From NCBI RefSeq assembly GCF_023638035.1, contig NZ_JAKRVX010000002.1, positions 434,001 through 498,000 on the forward strand: DNA of 64,000 nt. The letters are read 5' to 3'. The stretch is from Natronocalculus amylovorans (GTDB lineage Archaea; Halobacteriota; Halobacteria; Halobacteriales; Haloferacaceae). A program made the position numbers and the translations under genes. How positions within the stretch are numbered: position 1 is the first letter of the stretch; every line of letters starts with the position of its first letter. Of this stretch, positions 8,808 through 16,743 are shown piece by piece. Below the pieces are notes generated by a model that saw only the letters and a program-made list of their open reading frames with translations, was not told where the DNA came from and ran no database searches.

Positions 8808-9200
8808 ATGAGCAAGACACTCGATGATGATCTGTACAAGCGAACGAAAGCATTGCTCGAACCTGGTGAGATTGAACTTGTCGGAGCAATCGTCCACAGT
8901 GGGCTGACAAGCCAAGAGGATCTCGAGATGCACGAACTAACCGTTGACCTCAACGAGATTATCAGTGAACACGCTGGAAAAGGTGAGACATATATCTATG
9001 CAGGAAATGATAGCACCGACTTTGCATCAAACCAGTTCCAAGGGCTAACACTTGAGGATGAGGAGTTTGTGTGGGAGTGCCAGCAGCTGCTCCGTGATGG
9101 GACATTTAAACTAGTGTTCTATTATGAAGCAACCGCAGATCAGGAGGCGATCGTCAGTGCAATTGAGTCTCTCGGCTACGACGTAACGGCCGTTCCTTAG
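8808..9200 (+). CDS. conserved haloarchaeal protein (DUF5778-like)
   Basis: 130 acidic residues, no membrane segment or signal peptide. It begins M-S-K-T-L-D-D-D-L-Y-K-R and has an alternating helix/strand pattern ending in a ferredoxin-like hydrophobic strand (Y-D-V-T-A-V-P). The family assignment is from memory of similar haloarchaeal sequences and is not certain. Its stop overlaps the end of the convergent crcB gene by four bases. Confidence 0.7.
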   Translation: MSKTLDDDLYKRTKALLEPGEIELVGAIVHSGLTSQEDLEMHELTVDLNEIISEHAGKGETYIYAGNDSTDFASNQFQGLTLEDEEFVWECQQLLRDGTFKLVFYYEATADQEAIVSAIESLGYDVTAVP

Positions 9201-9544
9201 AGTCCAACGAGCAGCCACGCAAGCCCGATCGCCCCCAGGCTCAGCACAAGATTTCCAATCGCATTCGCGGCTGCTGCAGTGCGTTTTCCATCTTCAAAAA
9301 GCAGGATCGTCTGGACGCTGAATGAAGAGTAGGTTGTGAATGCACCACAAGCCCCAATTCCGATCAAAAGCATCGTGTCAGATGATGCACCACCAAACAC
9401 GAGCACGCCCAGCACAAAGCTCCCGATTACGTTGACAATAAGCGTCGCATACGGAAACTCGGTTGCGGGAACGTACTCACCAACGGCATATCGGAGCAGT
9501 GCACCGATCGCGCCACCGGTTCCGACGAGAAATGCAGGCTCCAT
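9197..9544 (-). CDS. crcB: fluoride channel subunit CrcB/Fluc (second of pair)
   Basis: 115 residues, four membrane segments. Fluc channels let fluoride leave the cell down its gradient. The family motifs are visible: G-A-I-G-A-L-L-R-Y (residues 11-19), the pore Asn38 in I-V-N-V-I-G-S-F, and the T-T-Y-S-S-F segment at 70-75. Its ATG overlaps the stop of the preceding crcB by one base, so the two are coupled. Archaeal and many bacterial genomes carry such pairs that form antiparallel heterodimers, and the pair is preceded by a probable fluoride riboswitch. Confidence 0.95.
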   Translation of the reverse strand: MEPAFLVGTGGAIGALLRYAVGEYVPATEFPYATLIVNVIGSFVLGVLVFGGASSDTMLLIGIGACGAFTTYSSFSVQTILLFEDGKRTAAAANAIGNLVLSLGAIGLAWLLVGL

Positions 9545-9954
9545 TATGAGGCCTCCATATCCGCCTCTGTCTCATCGGTCGGTTCGAGCCACTGAACGGT
9601 CCCACGGGCGAGAAAAACCGCCCCAAACCCACACACGTAACTCCCACTGATATACAACAGTGCAATCTCTGGATCGGTAACCGCATCCAAGACAAACATG
9701 CTATATGTCGTAAACGAAGAAAGAAATCCAGTCCCGAAAACAAGTCTTGAATTATCATGGATAACGTCGTCTCGAAGTGAATCGTACACGAGCACACCAA
9801 GTGCGAAGCTACCGACCACGTTGACAGCAAACGTCGATGTCAGCGATCCAGGAATCAGTACATCAACTGCGTATCGGGCATTTGCGCCTGCAAACCCGCC
9901 GATCGCAATCAGTAAAATCGGTTCAATGTTTCCAAGTAGCTGTCTCCGTCTCAT
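9544..9954 (-). CDS. crcB: fluoride channel subunit CrcB/Fluc (first of pair)
   Basis: 136 residues, four membrane segments after a short basic N-terminus. Family motifs: G-G-F-A-G-A-N-A-R-Y (19-28), V-N-V-V-G-S-F (44-50) and T-T-Y-S-M-F (82-87). The C-terminal tail is Glu/Asp-rich. Together with the second subunit it should build a dual-topology fluoride exporter. The start codon lies only about 10 bases past the 3' end of the riboswitch, so fluoride probably controls translation start or early elongation of this operon. Confidence 0.95.
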   Translation of the reverse strand: MRRRQLLGNIEPILLIAIGGFAGANARYAVDVLIPGSLTSTFAVNVVGSFALGVLVYDSLRDDVIHDNSRLVFGTGFLSSFTTYSMFVLDAVTDPEIALLYISGSYVCGFGAVFLARGTVQWLEPTDETEADMEAS

Positions 9955-9962
9955 AACGGTCT

Positions 9963-10020
9963 CTCAAATAGGAGCCATCAGCCGGAATCGGCGGTTGAGA
10001 AAGGCGAGCCCCATCGCCCA
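9963..10020 (-). promoter_or_regulatory. fluoride riboswitch (crcB motif)
   Basis: Read on the reverse strand, the leader contains GGGCGATGGGGCTCGCC, then AACCGCC, a short loop, GGCTGATGG and CTCCTA. This is the consensus order of the crcB riboswitch: helix GGCG/CGCC closing a loop AUGGGGCU, helix GCC/GGC, the UGAUGG element, and a pseudoknot in which the loop GGGGCU pairs with GGCUCC (with G-U wobbles). It closely parallels the Thermotoga petrophila aptamer as I remember it. It sits directly before two fluoride-channel genes, which makes chance resemblance unlikely. How a haloarchaeal expression platform would work is not visible. Confidence 0.85.
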
Positions 10021-10048
10021 ATCTATCTGAATGCTGTGACGCGACTGT

Positions 10049-10056
10049 GTTAATAG
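10049..10056 (-). promoter_or_regulatory. candidate TATA box of the crcB operon
   Basis: The reverse strand carries CTATTAAC about 25 bases before the first base of the riboswitch helix, the spacing expected between an archaeal TATA box and the transcription start. It gives the crcB pair its own promoter inside the gap after the lipoprotein gene. Confidence 0.4.
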
Positions 10057-10079
10057 TTGCTAAGACCAGTAGTGGTGGG

Positions 10080-10808
10080 TTATGCTTCGCTTGGGAGCAG
10101 CTCAATAGTGAGCGCGAACGCTTCGTCCGGTTCGAGCTGCTGTGTCTCAAACTGATACGGCCCAATTGCTAAGCAGCGTTCGGAATACTCTGTGGCATAC
10201 AGCCGGTAGGTTCGAGTAATCGTTCCGCATGGGTCAACAGTGGTTTGTGTTCGTGTTTCCTCAGTCTCAAGCTCGGATTCTGCTTGCCAGCAGCCGTCTT
10301 CCGGTCGTCGTGGGAGTTGAACAGTTACATCACGTTCAGTGTCGGGAATCGCGAGGATCCCAACGTCAGAGAGTTCGGTGTGTATCCCTTCATAAACGCT
10401 ATACGGTGGCGTCGGACCACCAATAAAATCGTATGGCTCGGATCGTTTGTTTGTATATCGGATCGTTAACAGTGCAGGGCGGTCCTCAGTGAACTGGCGT
10501 GTTATACGTGCTTGAAGTGTGAATAGCTCAGTGTCAACCTCAGTTGTCTCGACCCGTGCGAACGGGAATCCCTCATCTACGTCGATACCCTCGGATTCGA
10601 TCGGGCTGATTTCACACTCTGTCGGACGTGGTGTCGGCGTTGCCCTCTCAGTTGGCGTTGGAGTTTCAGTTGGTGTTTCAGTCTCCGTTTGGTCCGGATC
10701 CGTCGGTGGTATTGTTGGTTGTTCACGCAACGAATTACAGCCTGCCGTCGAGATGGCGGCAATGCCACCAATTGTATGGAGCAGTTGACGTCGTGAGGGC
10801 ACATCCAT
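10080..10808 (-). CDS. secreted Tat-type lipoprotein, function unknown
   Basis: 242 residues from the ATG at 10808 (an in-frame start at 10823 adds five). The N-terminus has a twin-arginine pair (S-R-R-Q-L-L), a hydrophobic stretch and a lipobox ending S-T-A-G-C, so the protein should be exported folded by Tat and lipid-anchored at the Cys. A Thr/Pro/Glu-rich linker of about 35 residues follows, probably glycosylated and extended. The rest is beta-rich with four further cysteines and no motif I know. Similar lipoproteins are common surface proteins in haloarchaea. Confidence 0.75.
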   Translation of the reverse strand: MDVPSRRQLLHTIGGIAAISTAGCNSLREQPTIPPTDPDQTETETPTETPTPTERATPTPRPTECEISPIESEGIDVDEGFPFARVETTEVDTELFTLQARITRQFTEDRPALLTIRYTNKRSEPYDFIGGPTPPYSVYEGIHTELSDVGILAIPDTERDVTVQLPRRPEDGCWQAESELETEETRTQTTVDPCGTITRTYRLYATEYSERCLAIGPYQFETQQLEPDEAFALTIELLPSEA

Positions 10809-10908
10809 ATACTGAGACCACAAGGAGTGACTCTAAGAATCTTCCGTCGTATACGAATCGTAACGGGTATTTCGAGATGCTTATTCATTGGGAGACCCAA
10901 GTACAGAC

Positions 10909-11979
10909 ATGCAACAGGTCGATGCGGAGCTATCACCGACCGATCGGGCTATTTTAAATGCGTTCCAAGGTGGATTTCCAGTTGTTGAGCGGCCGTTTGA
11001 GGCGGCTGCTGCCGCGCTGGCCGACCATGGCGTGGAGTTGACAGCGACTGAGCTCTGTGAGCGTATTCAGACACTTGATGAAAACGGCGTCCTCTCTCGA
11101 TTTGGTGCGCTGGTAAACGCACAAGAAATTGGTGGCAATGCATCGCTCGTTGCGATGCATGCGCCTGCAGACCGATTTGACGAGATCGCAGCACAGGTCA
11201 ACAGCTACCGGGAAGTTGCGCACAACTACGAGCGAGCACATCCATATCTTAACATGTGGTTCGTTGTGTCAGTTGCCGAGGAGAGTCGGATCGCGGGTGT
11301 CCTTTCAGAGATTGAAGACGAAACGGGACAGAAGACGTACAACCTTCCAAAACAACAGGAGTTCCGCGTTGAAGCCAAGTTCTATCTCGATGGACCGATC
11401 GAGGGTGGGGTTATCGATCTATCGGACCTAGGACCGGATGTAACGCCACGTGATCGGACCACACTGACACCACAAGAGCGGGATCTAATTTTGGAGATTC
11501 AGGGTGGGTTCCCACTAACTGAATCGCCATACGAAGCGATCGCGTCGGCGCTTGATGCAGAGCCAGCATGGGTTCGAGAGACAATTAAACGGTTCAATAT
11601 CGAAGGGAAGATCCGCCGAGTTGGCGTTATTCCGAATCATTATGCGCTTGGATATACAGAGAACGGGATGACCGTTTGGAACGTTCCTGACGACGTCGTT
11701 GACACGGTTGGACCGGAGGTTGCGGGCCTTAATTTCGTGACACACTGTTATCAGCGTCCGCGTCACGACGGTGTGTGGCCGTACAATTTCTTTGCGATGA
11801 CGCATGGTCGAAGCGAGGAAGAAAGCCAACAGCGGATTGAACAGGTTCGCGATGTCATGCAGGAGTACTGGGACGTCTCCGATGACGATTGGGACTCGTT
11901 GTTTTCAACCCAAATACTCAAAAAGACGGGCATCCGATTGCAGGAGCGAGCAGCAGCAAATACAACAGACGAAACGTGA
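10909..11979 (+). CDS. ahbB: siroheme decarboxylase, AhbA-AhbB fusion (Lrp/AsnC-like)
   Basis: 356 residues from the ATG at 10909. Two homologous halves, each an Lrp/AsnC-type winged helix followed by an alpha/beta domain: half one begins L-S-P-T-D-R-A-I-L-N, half two L-T-P-Q-E-R-D-L-I-L. Both carry the Q-G-G-F-P motif. Histidines typical of AhbA/AhbB and NirDL are visible in H-N-Y-E-R-A-H-P-Y-L-N-M-W and T-H-C-Y-Q-R-P-R-H-D-G-V-W-P-Y-N-F. The family removes two acetate carboxyls from siroheme to give 12,18-didecarboxysiroheme in the archaeal heme route. It heads the operon ahbAB-sirC-hemA, ten bases before sirC, which supports this role over a transcription regulator. Confidence 0.88.
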   Translation: MQQVDAELSPTDRAILNAFQGGFPVVERPFEAAAAALADHGVELTATELCERIQTLDENGVLSRFGALVNAQEIGGNASLVAMHAPADRFDEIAAQVNSYREVAHNYERAHPYLNMWFVVSVAEESRIAGVLSEIEDETGQKTYNLPKQQEFRVEAKFYLDGPIEGGVIDLSDLGPDVTPRDRTTLTPQERDLILEIQGGFPLTESPYEAIASALDAEPAWVRETIKRFNIEGKIRRVGVIPNHYALGYTENGMTVWNVPDDVVDTVGPEVAGLNFVTHCYQRPRHDGVWPYNFFAMTHGRSEEESQQRIEQVRDVMQEYWDVSDDDWDSLFSTQILKKTGIRLQERAAANTTDET

Positions 11980-11989
11980 GACAACAGCA

Positions 11990-12649
11990 ATGATCCCGCT
12001 ATATCACGACTTTCGGGGTGAGACAGTTGTTATCTTTGGTGGTGGTAGCGTTGGCTATCGAAAGGCACAACGCTTCGCCACAGAGGCACGTGTTATTGTG
12101 GTTAGCCCTAAGTTTGATCCGCGGTTCGCTGACCTCGATTCGGAGTCGATCGAACTCATCCGCGCCGCTCCAGCGGCAGCGGCAGTTGGGTCGTGGATCG
12201 ATCGATGTGAACCAGCACTCGTCGTGATTGCCACCAATAACACTGAAATAAACGATGCAATCGATACAGCAGCCTCCGAACGCGGAGTACTTCGGAACAA
12301 TGCTGCTATGTCAGGTGAGCGATCGGCACGAAGCGTAGTTGTCCCCGCAACAGTCTCTGATGGTCCGGTGACGGTTTCAATCTCTACGGGCGCGAACAGT
12401 CCGGCACTCGCAAAGTACCTTCGACAGCAACTGGAGGGCAAAATTGACGGTGCAGGAGAGCTCGCAGCGCTAACAAGTGAACTCCGAGAAGAATTAAAAA
12501 AAAGCGAGCTATCACCACAACAACGCCGAGATGCAATCCGAGCAGTCGTGCGATCCGAAGCGGTTTGGAAGGCTTTACATAGCGGAGATACGAAAGCAAA
12601 AAAAGAGGCAACGCGCGTGATTACAGAAACGGTTGGTGATTGGGTCTGA
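11990..12649 (+). CDS. sirC: precorrin-2 dehydrogenase (siroheme synthase N-terminal type)
   Basis: 219 residues from the ATG at 11990; the longer open frame upstream belongs to the overlapping ahbAB region. It starts M-I-P-L-Y-H-D-F and has the NAD-binding G-G-G-S-V-G-Y-R-K-A motif near residue 18, A-T-N-N near 77, N-N-A-A near 100 and the G-A-N-S-P-A-L motif near 135. It oxidises precorrin-2 to sirohydrochlorin, the branch point to siroheme and, through AhbAB, to heme. Its stop and the hemA start share one base (TGATG), so translation of the two is coupled. Confidence 0.93.
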   Translation: MIPLYHDFRGETVVIFGGGSVGYRKAQRFATEARVIVVSPKFDPRFADLDSESIELIRAAPAAAAVGSWIDRCEPALVVIATNNTEINDAIDTAASERGVLRNNAAMSGERSARSVVVPATVSDGPVTVSISTGANSPALAKYLRQQLEGKIDGAGELAALTSELREELKKSELSPQQRRDAIRAVVRSEAVWKALHSGDTKAKKEATRVITETVGDWV

Positions 12650-13983
12650 TGTTCCAAACAGGTGTCATTTCAGGGGTGAGTATTTCACATGCACATGCAA
12701 GCGTTGACGAAATCGATGCTGCAAGCGGTGAGAGTGTTTCTGATGTAGTTACGTCGCTGCAGGTTGATTCGCGGGTAACCGAGGCGTTTGCAATCCAGAC
12801 CTGTAACCGTGCAGAAATGTATGTTGTTACTGAGAGCGATGCAGCGGGACAAGAGATATTAACACCATATGTTGGCGGGGTTCGAGAGGGTGCAGTCGTT
12901 TTTATGGACCACGAAGAGAGTCTTCGTCATCTCATGCGTGTTGCATCCGGTCTCGAATCGCTAGTTATCGGTGAAGACCAGATTCTGGGGCAACTGAAAA
13001 CAGCAGCGGAAGATGCACGTGGCGCTGGTGGAGTTGGCCCAATTTTCGATCAGGCACTCACAAAAGCGATCCACGTTGGCGAGCGTGCTCGAACTGAGAC
13101 GAAAATCAACGAAGGTGCACTCTCGCTTGGGAGCGCTGCAGTTCGGCTTGCAAGTAGAGAAGTCGAACTTTCGGGTGCGACTGGACTCGTTGTTGGTGCT
13201 GGCGAGATGGGGACGCTCTCTGCAAAAGCGCTTGCGTCTGCAGGTGTTGATCGTATCATCATCGCAAACCGGACCGTTCCACACGCGGAACATGTCGCAG
13301 CCGAAGTAGACGTTGATGCGCAAGCAGTTGCGATCGATGCAGCACCTGCTGCCGCTGCGACCGCGGATGTGATAATCTCAGCAACGGGGAGCCCAACGTA
13401 CGTGCTTGATGAACGTCGGCTTTCCGATGCAGGGAACACAGTGTGTATTGATATCGCACAGCCACGAGATATCGATCCGTCTGCAGCGCAGATAGCTGGC
13501 GTCTCGGTATATGACATTGATGCCCTCGAAAGTGTAACTGAGGAAACCCGTGAAAAGCGAGATGCTGCTGCAAGCGCAGTTGAAGAGATGATCGATATCG
13601 AACTCGATCGACTGCTAACGGCATTTAAACGAAAACAAGCAGACGATGCAATCAGAGCGATGTATGAGAGCGCAGAGTATGTCAAATCAAGGGAAATTGC
13701 AACTGCACTCACAAAACTGGAGGCACACGGAGAGCTAACTGAGGAGCAGAAAGCGGTCGTTGAGTCGCTTGCAGATTCGATCATCGGCCAATTGCTTGCT
13801 GCACCAACAAAGAGCCTGAGGGACGCAGCGGCCAATGATGATTGGACGACAATTCAAACTGCAATGCGACTATTCGATCCTGGATTCGACGAGCCACCAC
13901 AAGGGACAACGACGCCAAACCACGGGCCACATGTTGATGGCGAAATCCCACAACACGTTCTTGATCAGCTATCTGACGACTGA
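12649..13983 (+). CDS. hemA: glutamyl-tRNA reductase
   Basis: 444 residues from the ATG at 12649. It reduces Glu-tRNA to glutamate-1-semialdehyde, the first committed step of tetrapyrrole synthesis. The catalytic Cys52 is in Q-T-C-N-R-A-E; G-E-D-Q-I-L-G-Q near 107-114 and the NADP-binding V-V-G-A-G-E-M-G near 182-189 are clear. A C-terminal dimerisation helix is followed by a haloarchaeal tail rich in Pro, His and Asp. It is the third gene of ahbAB-sirC-hemA, overlapping sirC by one base. Confidence 0.97.
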   Translation: MFQTGVISGVSISHAHASVDEIDAASGESVSDVVTSLQVDSRVTEAFAIQTCNRAEMYVVTESDAAGQEILTPYVGGVREGAVVFMDHEESLRHLMRVASGLESLVIGEDQILGQLKTAAEDARGAGGVGPIFDQALTKAIHVGERARTETKINEGALSLGSAAVRLASREVELSGATGLVVGAGEMGTLSAKALASAGVDRIIIANRTVPHAEHVAAEVDVDAQAVAIDAAPAAAATADVIISATGSPTYVLDERRLSDAGNTVCIDIAQPRDIDPSAAQIAGVSVYDIDALESVTEETREKRDAAASAVEEMIDIELDRLLTAFKRKQADDAIRAMYESAEYVKSREIATALTKLEAHGELTEEQKAVVESLADSIIGQLLAAPTKSLRDAAANDDWTTIQTAMRLFDPGFDEPPQGTTTPNHGPHVDGEIPQHVLDQLSDD

Positions 13984-14028
13984 CTAGCGAGCTGTTTTAT
14001 TTGAACATTGACATCCGCAACGAGGAGT

Positions 14029-15279
14029 TCAAACGTTTTTGCTCTCTTTGAGACACCGAATTCTGTTTGCGGCGTTAAATACTAACAGTTCTGCGTGACG
14101 TTTGTCACTCGCACTGAATGCATGTGACTCATGGGACCCTGCTTGAAACACGCCAAGGTCTCCAATTGGCACGCTAATAAGCGATCGGTACGCTCCTGCG
14201 GTGTTATGCGTTTCGTTGGTGGAGAGATCATAGATGATCGCAGACTCACCCGAATTGTATGTCTGGCCTGCAATCGTCTCCTCGACTGAAAGCTCAGTGT
14301 AGTATCCGCTCGATGCTGCAGTTTCAGAGACTGCTGCAGCAACCAGCTTTCCGTCGTCGTATGTGTTCACTGCACAGACATCGAACGCAAGCACACCCTC
14401 TGCAAACTGAACCATGTTCTCGTAGACCGCTTGCTCGGAGTCTGCTTCCATGAGTGCACCCGCAGCCGCATGGAGTATCTCGATAGTCTCTGTCTGTTCA
14501 GCAAGCTGCTTTTCCGTTGCAACCTGAGCAGTGATGTTGTGCGAGACTGCTTGGCCGGCGGGCTTGCCTTTATATGTGATCGGTGAGGTCGCGGTAAGCG
14601 TGTATTTTGTCTCTCCATTTTTTGAGACAACCTGTTGTGTAATTTCCGGAGCAGATGAGTTGTTTTGAAAAATATTAGCTAAACGCGTCTCGGCTTCAGC
14701 ACGATCGGCTGGATGGATGTACTCCAGCACACAATCGCCAACAACATCCTCTGGAGAGTCGGCTCCAAAGAGCGCGGCTGAGGCTTCATTTGCATACAAT
14801 AAGACGCCATTACGATCAAAAATATGAATGCCAACCGGAGACGTCTCGACAAGCGTTCGGTACCGTCGCTCGGATGCTTCGAGCGCTTCTGTCGATCGCC
14901 GTTGCTCAATCACATTCTGGATCCGATTCGCAAGGACAGTGTACTGATCTGTGCTTCCCTTTTTTTGCAAATAGTCTGTGACACCTTTCGAAACAGCCTT
15001 GCTTGCAATTTCTTCGGAGCCTTTGCCAGTAAACAGAATAAATGGCAGATGATCATCGATAGATCGAATCGAAGATAACAGCTGTAACCCGTTTTGTGTG
15101 GGCATGTCGTAGTCAGAGACAACACAGTCGTACGAACTTGTCTGTAGTTGCTCAACAACTGCTGTTGGATCTGTCTGAATATCAATGAGCAGCGAATCAT
15201 CGATTCGAGTTAGAAACGTCCGTGTGAGTGTTGCGAATGCCTCATCGTCATCCACTACAAGTACCCGAGAAGTGCCCAT
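14029..15279 (-). CDS. response-regulator receiver with PAS and GAF domains, no kinase
   Basis: 416 residues. A receiver domain (1-120) has D-D-D near residue 10, the phospho-acceptor Asp in V-V-S-D-Y-D-M-P near 57 and Lys in L-Q-K-K near 109. A PAS domain spans about 138-255 and a GAF domain about 275-410. No HisKA/HATPase or DNA-binding domain follows, although haloarchaeal relatives usually end in a kinase or a bacterioopsin-activator output. The receiver is close to that of the kinase at 56219 (same F-T/Y-T-G-K-G-S-E-E-I-A-S-K-A segment). It may act by protein interaction, or it may be a shortened paralogue. Confidence 0.85.
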   Translation of the reverse strand: MGTSRVLVVDDDEAFATLTRTFLTRIDDSLLIDIQTDPTAVVEQLQTSSYDCVVSDYDMPTQNGLQLLSSIRSIDDHLPFILFTGKGSEEIASKAVSKGVTDYLQKKGSTDQYTVLANRIQNVIEQRRSTEALEASERRYRTLVETSPVGIHIFDRNGVLLYANEASAALFGADSPEDVVGDCVLEYIHPADRAEAETRLANIFQNNSSAPEITQQVVSKNGETKYTLTATSPITYKGKPAGQAVSHNITAQVATEKQLAEQTETIEILHAAAGALMEADSEQAVYENMVQFAEGVLAFDVCAVNTYDDGKLVAAAVSETAASSGYYTELSVEETIAGQTYNSGESAIIYDLSTNETHNTAGAYRSLISVPIGDLGVFQAGSHESHAFSASDKRHAELLVFNAANRIRCLKESKNV

Positions 15280-15368
15280 TAGCGTATACTCTGTGTGGTG
15301 ATGTATAAGTCTCCGTCTATCTTGTTATACTACGCACATTTTTCACGACTGCAGGCGTATGACGTGGT

Positions 15369-15641
15369 ATGTCACTTCTATCCGATACAGAGATTGCAGA
15401 TGGACTACCAGCTAAGTGGACACGTGATGATGATGAGATTGTTCGTGAGTACACATTTGACTCATATCTTGATGGTGTCGAATTTGCGGGTGATATTGGA
15501 GAGGTTGCAGAAGAAGAGTTTCACCACCCTGAGATCATCATCGGATACAAGTCTGTCGAGGTTCGTCTGACGAGCCACGAGGCGGGGGGGATTACAAAAG
15601 ATGACCTTCGACTTGCAGCACTGTTCGATGACGAGTACTAA
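15369..15641 (+). CDS. pterin-4a-carbinolamine dehydratase
   Basis: 90 residues, the usual size of the PCD/DCoH family. The signature is clear: E-E-E-F-H-H-P-E (His52, His53), G-Y-K-S-V-E-V-R-L-T-S-H (His70) and G-G-I-T-K-D-D-L with Asp78/79. It dehydrates 4a-hydroxytetrahydrobiopterin; in archaea without an obvious aromatic hydroxylase it may serve molybdopterin or other pterin metabolism. It starts the forward run with the LWR-salt-like protein and the phosphatase. Confidence 0.92.
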   Translation: MSLLSDTEIADGLPAKWTRDDDEIVREYTFDSYLDGVEFAGDIGEVAEEEFHHPEIIIGYKSVEVRLTSHEAGGITKDDLRLAALFDDEY

Positions 15642-15671
15642 ACACAACCGGCACTGATTCCGTGATCGAAG

Positions 15672-16043
15672 ATGGACTCCGGATACATCTTTCGCGTTGA
15701 ATTTAGACTCTCACCAGCGATCGGCTCGGTTGAGCCACATCGTTTCAAAACAGTGTATCGACACCCGTTGGTTGCGCCGCCTAAAGACGGATGGCTCTTT
15801 TTTCGAGACTGGCTTTGGCATGGTGAGCTCACAGATCGCGCACAGTTTCGACCGATCGTTTCTGATGCACTCGGTGTCACCGTAACAAACGTGCAATTCA
15901 GTGAGGTTGTTATCAGCCAGCCGGAACTCGAGTGTCTTGATGTCGCAATTGAGAACAATCTGAACAAGTTTGGCCCCGATACATCGACAGCGGTTCGGCA
16001 TGCACATCTTGGAAGCTCAATCCGGGTGGTCGACAAGGCGTAA
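15672..16043 (+). CDS. LWR-salt-like haloarchaeal protein
   Basis: 123 residues. It resembles the halophile-specific family named for an L-W-R motif, with the F-F-R-D-x-L-W segment at residues 43-49, but here the third residue is His50 (L-W-H-G-E-L). No membrane segment, signal or catalytic motif is seen. It is 30 bases downstream of the pterin dehydratase, so probably co-transcribed with it. The family name is from memory; function unknown. Confidence 0.65.
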   Translation: MDSGYIFRVEFRLSPAIGSVEPHRFKTVYRHPLVAPPKDGWLFFRDWLWHGELTDRAQFRPIVSDALGVTVTNVQFSEVVISQPELECLDVAIENNLNKFGPDTSTAVRHAHLGSSIRVVDKA

Positions 16044-16088
16044 CAACGTAACACACATACCGTTCTATGACCTAACTATTGGCCTGAA

Positions 16089-16724
16089 ATGGTCGTCGAT
16101 GCATACGATTTCTGGCTGTTCGATCTCGATGGAACGCTTGTCGATGCGGAGTGGTCCTACACTCGATCGGTATTCGATCGCGTAGGCGAGCGAATTGATC
16201 GCCCGTTCAGCGATCGCGAAGCAGAGATTATCTGGCATGGACTCGGCGGAGCACGAAACCCGATCTTGCGAGCATGGGACATTGATCCTGCTGCATTTTG
16301 GCCAGCATTTCATGCGGAAGAGAATCCGCAACAACGGGCGGAAGCTACGTATCTTCACGGCGACGCAGACGCATTGCTTTCGGTAATTGATGTACCGATC
16401 GGGATTGTCACGCACTGTCAATCATTCCTCACTCAACCAGTTCTTGAACAGCTAGCGCTTGACGAGCGGGTAGAGACCGTGCTCTGTTGTACGGATGAGA
16501 CTGGTTGGAAACCGGATCCAAAACCAGTCCAGTCAGCGATGAAACAGCTCAACATCGGACGTGACAGCGTTGGCGTTCTCGCTGGTGACGGGGAAAGCGA
16601 TATTGGTGCGGCATGGAATGCTGGCTTAGATGGAATTCACGTTGAGCGACATGGTCCTGACCATCGTGGCCGGTGTGTGCTTGGTGATTATCGAGTCCGA
16701 TCGTTCGACGAGCTTCCGTATTAA
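16089..16724 (+). CDS. HAD-superfamily phosphatase (phosphoglycolate phosphatase-like)
   Basis: 211 residues. HAD motifs in order: F-D-L-D-G-T-L at 11-17 (nucleophile Asp12, acid Asp14), I-V-T-H-C near 104, K-P-D-P-K-P near 141-146 with the Lys, and G-D-G-E-S-D near 165-170. A helical C1 cap lies between motifs one and two. This layout fits hydrolysis of small phosphate esters; the substrate is not determined. It stops 20 bases from the convergent rhodopsin gene. Confidence 0.9.
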   Translation: MVVDAYDFWLFDLDGTLVDAEWSYTRSVFDRVGERIDRPFSDREAEIIWHGLGGARNPILRAWDIDPAAFWPAFHAEENPQQRAEATYLHGDADALLSVIDVPIGIVTHCQSFLTQPVLEQLALDERVETVLCCTDETGWKPDPKPVQSAMKQLNIGRDSVGVLAGDGESDIGAAWNAGLDGIHVERHGPDHRGRCVLGDYRVRSFDELPY

Positions 16725-16743
16725 AAAGAGATATCGCAGCTAA

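Noticed and set aside
13050-13835. 261-residue reverse frame opposite hemA
   Set aside because: Ser/Ala-rich shadow of a well-supported gene; no family features, and hemA explains the region completely.
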